This document shows, piece by piece, positions 15,674-20,244 of a DNA stretch of 20,244 bases; positions within the stretch are counted from its first letter, which is position 1; each line of letters begins with the position of its first letter. Under the pieces are notes generated by a model. It had not been told where the DNA came from. It saw only the letters and a list, made by a program, of their open reading frames with translations, and did no database searches. The translations under genes were made by a program, and so were the position numbers. The DNA is taken from positions 1 to 20,244 of the forward strand of contig DATBFX010000430.1 in assembly GCA_036558305.1 (NCBI GenBank). Direction: 5' to 3'. This DNA comes from DATBFX01 sp036558305. GTDB taxonomy: Bacteria; Chloroflexota; Chloroflexia; Thermomicrobiales; UBA6265.

Positions 15674-16579
15674 TCAGGTCATCAAGAGTCCGGCGCGGCG
15701 GAGTTCGCATTCGAGATCGGCGCGGTCGGCCGGCTCGACCGATTGCAGGGGCGAACGGAGGCAGCCGCCGGGCAGACCGAGCAAGTTCATCGCTTCCTTG
15801 ATCACCGCGATCATGTAGCCGGGGCGCCGCGACCGCAGTTTGGCGAACGGTCGAATCCTGGTCGCCACCAACTCGTGGAGCTCGTCCCAGCGGCCGTTGG
15901 CGCCGGCGTCGTAGACGGCGAGGCTGAATTGCGGTGCGAAGTTGACGATACCTGAGGTGAAGGCGACGGCACCGGCCGCGAAGTACGGCGCCGCCAGGGT
16001 CTCTGCCATCCCGTTGATCCAGGCCAGCCGGTCGCCCAGGCGCTCGCGGGTCTCGACGAAGAGGCGCAGATCGCCGTACTCGTCTTTGAGCGCGATCACC
16101 TCGTCGATCTCCGCCAACCGCTCGATCATCCCCGGTCCGTAGACCGAACCGGTCGTGCTGAAGATCATCATGCCGAGACCGGAGGCGTGCGCCAGTTCGC
16201 GATAGTGGCAGAACCGCCCCTGCTCCGACGGTTCGACGAAGTAGAGCGGGTTGATCATCAACCCGTCGGCGCCGACCTTCGCCGCGTGCTCCGCCAGCCC
16301 GCGCGCGATCCGCGTGCTGTGCCCGATCCCGGCCAGCAACGGGACGCGTCCCGCGACCGCCTCCGCCCCGACCCGGATGCAGTTCCGATACTCGTCGATC
16401 TCCAGCGAGAAGTACTCGCCGACACCGCCGCAGACGACGACGACGTTGGCGCCGCTGCGGCACAAGAAATCGACCTGCCGCGCCAGCCCGTCAAGATCCG
16501 GTCGGTCGTCCGGTGTGAACGGGGTCGGTGTGAAACCGATCACGCCACGGAGGCGGGACTTCAGTTCTTGCGGATGCAT
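15674..16579 (-). CDS. DapA/DHDPS family lyase, nearest in style to 5-dehydro-4-deoxyglucarate dehydratase, altered active site
   Basis: This 301-residue (beta/alpha)8 protein of the dihydrodipicolinate synthase / N-acetylneuraminate lyase family starts MHPQELKSRLRGVIGFTPTPF, which resembles the KDG-dehydratase branch. Schiff-base Lys165 lies in VIALKDEYGD. The usual GGTGE reads GGVGE (about 51-55). The segment where the family carries its catalytic Tyr (YN.P) reads IFSTTG, giving Phe140. The Lys suggests it still forms an imine with a 2-keto acid, but the changed Thr and Tyr indicate different proton-transfer chemistry. The frame runs on to 16678, but that extension only translates REP sequence; the ATG at 16579 has GAAAGG about 6 bases upstream. 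It is third in the operon, 164 bases after the creatininase-like gene with a REPIN between. Confidence 0.88.
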   Translation of the reverse strand: MHPQELKSRLRGVIGFTPTPFTPDDRPDLDGLARQVDFLCRSGANVVVVCGGVGEYFSLEIDEYRNCIRVGAEAVAGRVPLLAGIGHSTRIARGLAEHAAKVGADGLMINPLYFVEPSEQGRFCHYRELAHASGLGMMIFSTTGSVYGPGMIERLAEIDEVIALKDEYGDLRLFVETRERLGDRLAWINGMAETLAAPYFAAGAVAFTSGIVNFAPQFSLAVYDAGANGRWDELHELVATRIRPFAKLRSRRPGYMIAVIKEAMNLLGLPGGCLRSPLQSVEPADRADLECELRRAGLLMT

Positions 16580-16618
16580 TGCTGCCTTTCTACGAGTAGC
16601 ACGCTCACCGGATTCTGT

Positions 16619-16726
16619 CGTAGGGGCGGACCGCCGTGTCCGCCCTGGTCCGACTGCCGCGACGCGTCGTGATGGCACAAACGTCCCGGCATTCGCGGCC
16701 GGGCGGACACGGCGGTCCGCCCCTAC
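16619..16726. repeat. REPIN-like palindromic element, variant A, copy 2
   Basis: Two perfect inverted arms (16619-16645 and 16700-16726, 27 bases counting the outer C/G) have the same 26-base core as the 12354-12438 element. The 54-base interior is longer and mostly different, sharing only a short GGCATTCG stretch. Each arm is a GTAG-footed GGGCGGAC/GTCCGCCC hairpin. It sits inside the six-gene operon between the creatininase-like and DapA-like genes, where it could act in RNA processing or partial termination. Confidence 0.85.
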
Positions 16727-16743
16727 GAAACGCCTGGCAGACC

Positions 16744-17553
16744 CTACCGGTCCTTCGGTAGGTCGCGGTAGCGGGGTTCGTTGACGATGGTCTTGAACTC
16801 CTCGGCGAGTTTGGGGAGGCGGTCGCAGAAGGCTTCCAGCATCTGCCGGCCCTTCTCGGCCGTCGCCACCGTGGGGTCGCCGGCGATGCCGGTGCGGGAG
16901 AATTCGTGGTGCCAGGAGGTGTAGCTGATCGGACCGCCGCCGGCGAAGTCCTTGTACCAGTACTCGCCGACGTTCCAGGTGATCTCCTTGACCGCTTTCT
17001 CCATCTGGACGCTGTCCGGGTCGATCGCCAGGTAGAGGGCGGTCTCGACCTCACAGGCGTGACCGGTACCGCCCGGGTAGACCGATTCCCGGAAGCTGGC
17101 GATGGTATCGAGGACCAATTGCGGCCAGATGAATTGGCCGCAGCGCGCGGTCGTCTTCATCGAGACCTCGCGGGCGATCCCCTCGCAGAGGTGGACGTTG
17201 CTGCCGTGACCGTTGATGAGCAGGATGTAGTTGAAACCGTGGGCGGCGTAGCTGGCGCAGACGTCGAAGCAGTAGTCGAAAAAGACCTGCTGCCGGATGC
17301 TGACGGTGCCGGCGAAGGGCAGGTTGTGGGCGTTGTAGCCGTAGGGGATGTGCATGGCGCAGCCGAAAAGATCGGGACGGCGCCGCGCCGCTTCCTCGCA
17401 GAGGGTGACGGTCAACAGGTTGTCGACGTCGACCGGCAGGTGGGGACCGTGTTGCTCGATCGCCGCCACCGGGACGATGACGACGCGGTCTTGCTTCACC
17501 GCCTCGCGCGTCTCTTCCCAGGTCATCTTGTAGAGCAGGTGCTGCTCCGTCAT
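16744..17553 (-). CDS. Creatininase-family amidohydrolase
   Basis: This 269-residue metal-dependent amidohydrolase of the creatininase fold is near the family's usual 240-270. Metal and catalytic motifs are complete: AIEQHGPHLPVDVD with Glu33, His35 and Asp44, INGHGSN with His116, and GTGHACEVETA with His165, Glu168 and Glu170. The family opens small lactam or amide bonds (creatinine, formamidopyrimidines, mycofactocin precursors). The ATG at 17553 has GGGAG nearby, and the gene follows the racemase-like gene by 40 bases. In this operon it could cut a cyclic or linear amide made accessible by the racemase-like protein. It should not be named a creatinine hydrolase without test. Confidence 0.92.
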   Translation of the reverse strand: MTEQHLLYKMTWEETREAVKQDRVVIVPVAAIEQHGPHLPVDVDNLLTVTLCEEAARRRPDLFGCAMHIPYGYNAHNLPFAGTVSIRQQVFFDYCFDVCASYAAHGFNYILLINGHGSNVHLCEGIAREVSMKTTARCGQFIWPQLVLDTIASFRESVYPGGTGHACEVETALYLAIDPDSVQMEKAVKEITWNVGEYWYKDFAGGGPISYTSWHHEFSRTGIAGDPTVATAEKGRQMLEAFCDRLPKLAEEFKTIVNEPRYRDLPKDR

Positions 17554-17593
17554 CGCTCCCGATTCCTCTCCCCGTTGTTGGCGAACGGCCCGT

Positions 17594-18340
17594 CTAGCAG
17601 TGACCGAGGTACGGCCGGCGGGTGACCGACTCGTGCAGCATGTTGATCAACGTCACGATGTCGAAGACGGGCAGGTTGACCCCGCGTTGGACCCCGGCGG
17701 CGAAGGGCGGCATGTTGGTGCATTCGAGGACGATCGCGCCGACGCAGGGTTCCTGCGCAACCAGTTTTTGGGCGAGGCGGACCATACTCGCCTCCATCTT
17801 CGGGATGACGGCCGGGTCTTCCTCGACCCGGAGGAGGTTGTGGCGGCTGAAGTCGCCGTGGTAGTCCTCTTCGATCCCGATCATGGCGACGGGGATCTGC
17901 GACGACGACCAGCCGACCGCGTTGTAGTGGGCCTCGGTGAGCCGCTGCCCGTTGGCGGTGATGATGCCGACCTTCTTGCCGGGCGGCAGCATCGCGCTGA
18001 CCAGCGGCACCTGGATCAGGGCCGACAGCGCGACCGGGACGTCGACCGCTGCCGCGACGATCGGTTGCATCAGCGCCGCGAAACCGCAGCCGGCGCTGAT
18101 GGCGGTGCAGCCCATCGCGACGAGGTCGCGGGCGGCCTCGACGAAGCAGTCGGCGTGGTCGGTGAGCTGCGGCGTCATCATCGCGCTCATCGGGAAATCG
18201 CGGAGGACGCGGAAGGTGACCGGGAAGGAGTAGGTGGTCAGGTTGCCGACGTCGCCGGGCAGGCGGATCAGACCGTCGTGCTGCATGATGATGCCGACGG
18301 AATGACCGTACGTTGCGCGGCCCTCGCAAACGGAATACAT
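17594..18340 (-). CDS. Asp/Glu/hydantoin racemase-family protein
   Basis: This 248-residue protein of the two-cysteine racemase superfamily includes Asp/Glu racemase, hydantoin racemase and maleate isomerase. Catalytic cysteines are Cys85 in AISAGCGF and Cys207 in VLECTNMPP. The N-terminal QHDGLIRLPGDVGNLTTYSFP segment is typical of the hydantoin-racemase-like branch. The frame extends to 18424, but its upstream ATG lies within the promoter at 18427-18455. The ATG at 18340 has GAGGGAA about 8 bases upstream and gives the conserved start. It is first in the six-gene operon, downstream of a TTGACA-17-TATGAT promoter with a GntR-type operator over the start site. Reaction (epimerisation or cis-trans isomerisation) unresolved. 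Confidence 0.9.
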   Translation of the reverse strand: MYSVCEGRATYGHSVGIIMQHDGLIRLPGDVGNLTTYSFPVTFRVLRDFPMSAMMTPQLTDHADCFVEAARDLVAMGCTAISAGCGFAALMQPIVAAAVDVPVALSALIQVPLVSAMLPPGKKVGIITANGQRLTEAHYNAVGWSSSQIPVAMIGIEEDYHGDFSRHNLLRVEEDPAVIPKMEASMVRLAQKLVAQEPCVGAIVLECTNMPPFAAGVQRGVNLPVFDIVTLINMLHESVTRRPYLGHC

Positions 18341-18408
18341 CGCTGGTTCCCTCGTCAAGGCCGCGCGCCGTGGAGCGGCGACGGCGGCGGTGCGGTCGGC
18401 GGCGGTTT

Positions 18409-18423
18409 TGGATAAAATATACA
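18409..18423. promoter_or_regulatory. Candidate GntR/FCD operator, site 2
   Basis: TGGATA-AAA-TATACA matches site 1 (8642-8656) at 13 of 15 positions and covers the expected start (near 18420) of the minus-strand promoter at 18427-18455. It also lies in the gap shared with the divergent CocE copy 2. One half-site is identical to site 1 and the other is a single-base variant. Confidence 0.65.
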
Positions 18424-18426
18424 TTC

Positions 18427-18455
18427 ATCATACGGAGCGGTCGCGAGCCTGTCAA
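18427..18455 (-). promoter_or_regulatory. Sigma-70-type promoter of the six-gene operon
   Basis: On the minus strand TTGACA (18455-18450, perfect) and TATGAT (18432-18427, 5 of 6) are spaced by exactly 17 bases. The start near 18420 gives a leader of about 80 bases to the racemase-like ATG at 18340. Confidence 0.85.
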
Positions 18456-18481
18456 CCCGCGTCGCGCGCGTCGGAGCGGAA

Positions 18482-18486
18482 GGAAG
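18482..18486 (+). promoter_or_regulatory. Ribosome site deciding the GTG start of CocE copy 2
   Basis: GGAAG, within GGAAGGAAG at 18478-18486, lies 4 bases before the GTG at 18491. The next in-frame ATG, at 18506, has no comparable site. Confidence 0.6.
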
Positions 18487-18490
18487 CGCG

Positions 18491-20244
18491 GTGGAATTCC
18501 CCGAGATGCGGCCGCCGGAATACGGAATCGTCGCCGCCGAGAACGTCATGCTGCCGATGCGCGATGGCGTTCGGTTGGCGATGGACGTCTACCGGCCGGC
18601 GCGCAACGGCGAGATCGTCGACGGCAGATTCCCGACGATCCTCGGCCGCACCTCGTACGACAAGACGACGCCCTGGATGTGGGTCGATCCGGTCGCCCGC
18701 TTCTTCACCCGGCGCGGCTACGTCGTCGTCCTCCAGGACCTGCGCGGCCGGCACCAGTCCGAGGGCACCGGGCAGTACTTTCACGTCGCCAACCCCGACG
18801 ACGGTCGCGACGGTTTCGACACGATCGCCTGGATCGCCGCCCAAGCCTGGTCGAACGGCAAGGTCGGCATGCTCGGTTCGTCGCACGGGGCGATGTCGCA
18901 GACGACCGCCGCCCTCGAGAACCCGCCGGCGCTGGCGGCGATCTGGCCCGACGTCGGGCCGATCAACGGCTACCACCACCACATCCGCCTCGGCGGGGCG
19001 ATGCAGCTCCACATGTTCGGGGCGCAGTTCCTTCACGCCTTCGAGTCGCACGAGTTGATGCGCGATCCGATCGCCAAGAAGGCGTTCGAGCGTGAGATGG
19101 GGCGGTTGCGCGACTGGGTCTGGTTGACGCCGTTCGAACCGGGGATGACCCCGCTCACCGCCGTGCCGGGACTGGAGCAGACGTTTTTCAACTACTACTA
19201 TCGCGGCGCCTACGACGACTGGTGGGCGCAGGACTTCAACGACTTCGAGCGTCACTTCGATCGCCATGCCGACGTCCCCGGTACCTTTTCCGGCGGTTGG
19301 TACGACCCCTTCGCGATCGCGACGACGAACCACTTCGCGGCGATGGCCGCGAAGAACCGATCGCCGCAACGCCTGATCGTCGGTCCCTGGACGCACGAGA
19401 CGATGCGCCGGGGCGAGAGTTGGGCGGCGGACGTCGACTTCGGTCCGGATGCGGTCGTCGGCAACCACCGCTACAACAGTCTTCGCCTGCGCTGGTTCGA
19501 CCGCTGGCTGCGCGACGACCGCAACGGCGTCGAGGACGATCCCCCGGTCCAGATCTTCGTGATGGGCGGCGGCGACGGGCACCGCACCAAGCTCGGCAAA
19601 CTCTTCCACGGCGGCGCCTGGCGGACCGAGCGTGCCTGGCCGCTCGCGCGTGCCACCGAGAAGGTCTTGTTTTTGCGCACGGGCGGTCGCCTCACGACCG
19701 AGGCGCCGGGCGACGGCGAACCGGCGCGGACCTTCACCTACGATCCGGGTCACCCGGTCCCGACCATCTCCGGCAACGTCGTCGGTTTCTTCGAGTTGGT
19801 TCCGGTCGCGGAGACGGTCGAGGATGGCTACCAACCGAACGTGCCGTGGCGGGTGCGGATGCGCAGCATCGTCACGATGGGCCCGACCCACCAACGCGAG
19901 TCGCCCGAGATCATCGGTGCGCGCCCACCTTACCCGCGACTGGCCCACCGGGCGGACGTGCTGGTGTTCCAAACCCCGCCCCTGCCCGAGCCGATGGAGG
20001 TCACGGGGCAGGCGATCGTCAAGCTCTGGATATCGTCGTCGGCGGTCGATACCGACTTCACCGCCAAACTGCTCGACGTCTACCCGCCGAACGAGGACTA
20101 CCCCGAGGGGTACGACATGCTGATCAACGACTCGGTGATCCGCTGCCGGTACCGGAACGGGTTCGAGTCGGAGGAGCTGATGGAGCCGGGGGAGGAGTAC
20201 GACGTGACGATCCGGCTGCCGCCGACGTCGAACCTCTTCGCGGC
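18491..20244 (+). CDS. CocE/NonD family serine hydrolase, copy 2, 3' end cut by window
   Basis: The first 584 codons of an alpha/beta hydrolase of the CocE / X-Pro dipeptidyl-peptidase group are present. MLPMRDGVRLAMDVYRP opens the catalytic domain. The nucleophile elbow reads GSSHGA with Ser131, whereas copy 1 has GTSYGG. Asp272 is in GGWYDPF and His302 in VGPWTHE. The C-terminal beta-rich domain begins around residue 390 and is incomplete. The start is GTG, supported by the ribosome site at 18482-18486. It is transcribed away from the six-gene operon and shares its 150-base upstream region, including operator site 2. No clear plus-strand promoter was found, though TAAAAT (18413-18418) could serve as a -10 box. 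Ester or amide hydrolysis in the cytoplasm is likely; substrate unknown. Confidence 0.93.
   Translation, partial: MEFPEMRPPEYGIVAAENVMLPMRDGVRLAMDVYRPARNGEIVDGRFPTILGRTSYDKTTPWMWVDPVARFFTRRGYVVVLQDLRGRHQSEGTGQYFHVANPDDGRDGFDTIAWIAAQAWSNGKVGMLGSSHGAMSQTTAALENPPALAAIWPDVGPINGYHHHIRLGGAMQLHMFGAQFLHAFESHELMRDPIAKKAFEREMGRLRDWVWLTPFEPGMTPLTAVPGLEQTFFNYYYRGAYDDWWAQDFNDFERHFDRHADVPGTFSGGWYDPFAIATTNHFAAMAAKNRSPQRLIVGPWTHETMRRGESWAADVDFGPDAVVGNHRYNSLRLRWFDRWLRDDRNGVEDDPPVQIFVMGGGDGHRTKLGKLFHGGAWRTERAWPLARATEKVLFLRTGGRLTTEAPGDGEPARTFTYDPGHPVPTISGNVVGFFELVPVAETVEDGYQPNVPWRVRMRSIVTMGPTHQRESPEIIGARPPYPRLAHRADVLVFQTPPLPEPMEVTGQAIVKLWISSSAVDTDFTAKLLDVYPPNEDYPEGYDMLINDSVIRCRYRNGFESEELMEPGEEYDVTIRLPPTSNLFA

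Noticed and set aside
12354..16726. CRISPR array suggested by repeated arms
   Set aside because: The repeats are inverted pairs far apart, with no regular spacing and no cas genes.
18341..18424. Start of the racemase-like gene at 18424
   Set aside because: That ATG is between the -10 box and the expected transcription start and within the operator; the start at 18340 fits the family and has a ribosome site.
18452..19972. 506-codon minus-strand open frame opposite CocE copy 2
   Set aside because: It covers the six-gene operon's promoter region and the CocE copy 2 coding strand, and its composition is that of a complementary-frame shadow.

Overview
This is a GC-rich (about two thirds G+C by eye), gene-dense chromosomal stretch from a free-living bacterium. 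The Tat-type solute-binding protein, the many catabolic paralogues (HyuAB, CocE, creatininase, amidohydrolase-2, DapA-like) and short palindromic GTAGGGG... intergenic elements suggest a Chloroflexota/Thermomicrobia-like organism. That placement rests on style rather than on a marker gene and is only moderately secure. No RNA gene, CRISPR array, phage gene or transposase gene was seen.

Layout. (1) Positions 1-4139, minus strand: a LacI regulator, HyuB and HyuA (truncated by the window edge), all joined by ATGA overlaps, with a LacI-type operator and a candidate promoter in front. (2) Positions 4458-7610, minus strand: a CocE/NonD serine hydrolase followed 3 bases later by a monomeric-sarcosine-oxidase-type FAD enzyme. 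(3) Position 7738-8475, minus strand: a GntR/FCD regulator. (4) Positions 8770-12357, plus strand: an oligopeptide-type ABC importer (Tat-exported binding protein and two permeases, no ATPases) behind a consensus promoter. (5) Positions 18340 down to 12457, minus strand: a six-gene catabolic operon of Asp/Glu/hydantoin-racemase-like protein, creatininase-like amidohydrolase, DapA-like lyase, two amidohydrolase-2 proteins and a SelA/DgaE-like PLP enzyme. (6) Position 18491 to the end, plus strand: a second CocE/NonD hydrolase, cut by the window edge.

How it may work together. The start region of the importer promoter (8642-8656) and that of the six-gene operon promoter (18409-18423) carry the same 15-base, near-palindromic box (13 of 15 identical), TGGATA-N3-TATCCA-like. 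The simplest reading is that the GntR/FCD regulator encoded beside the first box represses both uptake and breakdown of one compound and is released by a small carboxylate. The enzyme set suggests hydrolysis of amide, lactam or ester bonds, epimerisation, PLP-dependent ammonia removal and retro-aldol or dehydratase chemistry. The substrate is not identifiable from sequence. The HyuAB and sarcosine-oxidase-like genes could form a separate N-methylhydantoin/sarcosine-type branch under LacI control.

Three palindromic elements (4253-4359, 12354-12438, 16619-16726) look like REP doublets (REPINs). Each arm is a hairpin with a 5' GTAG (or GTAA) foot, and two arms face each other.
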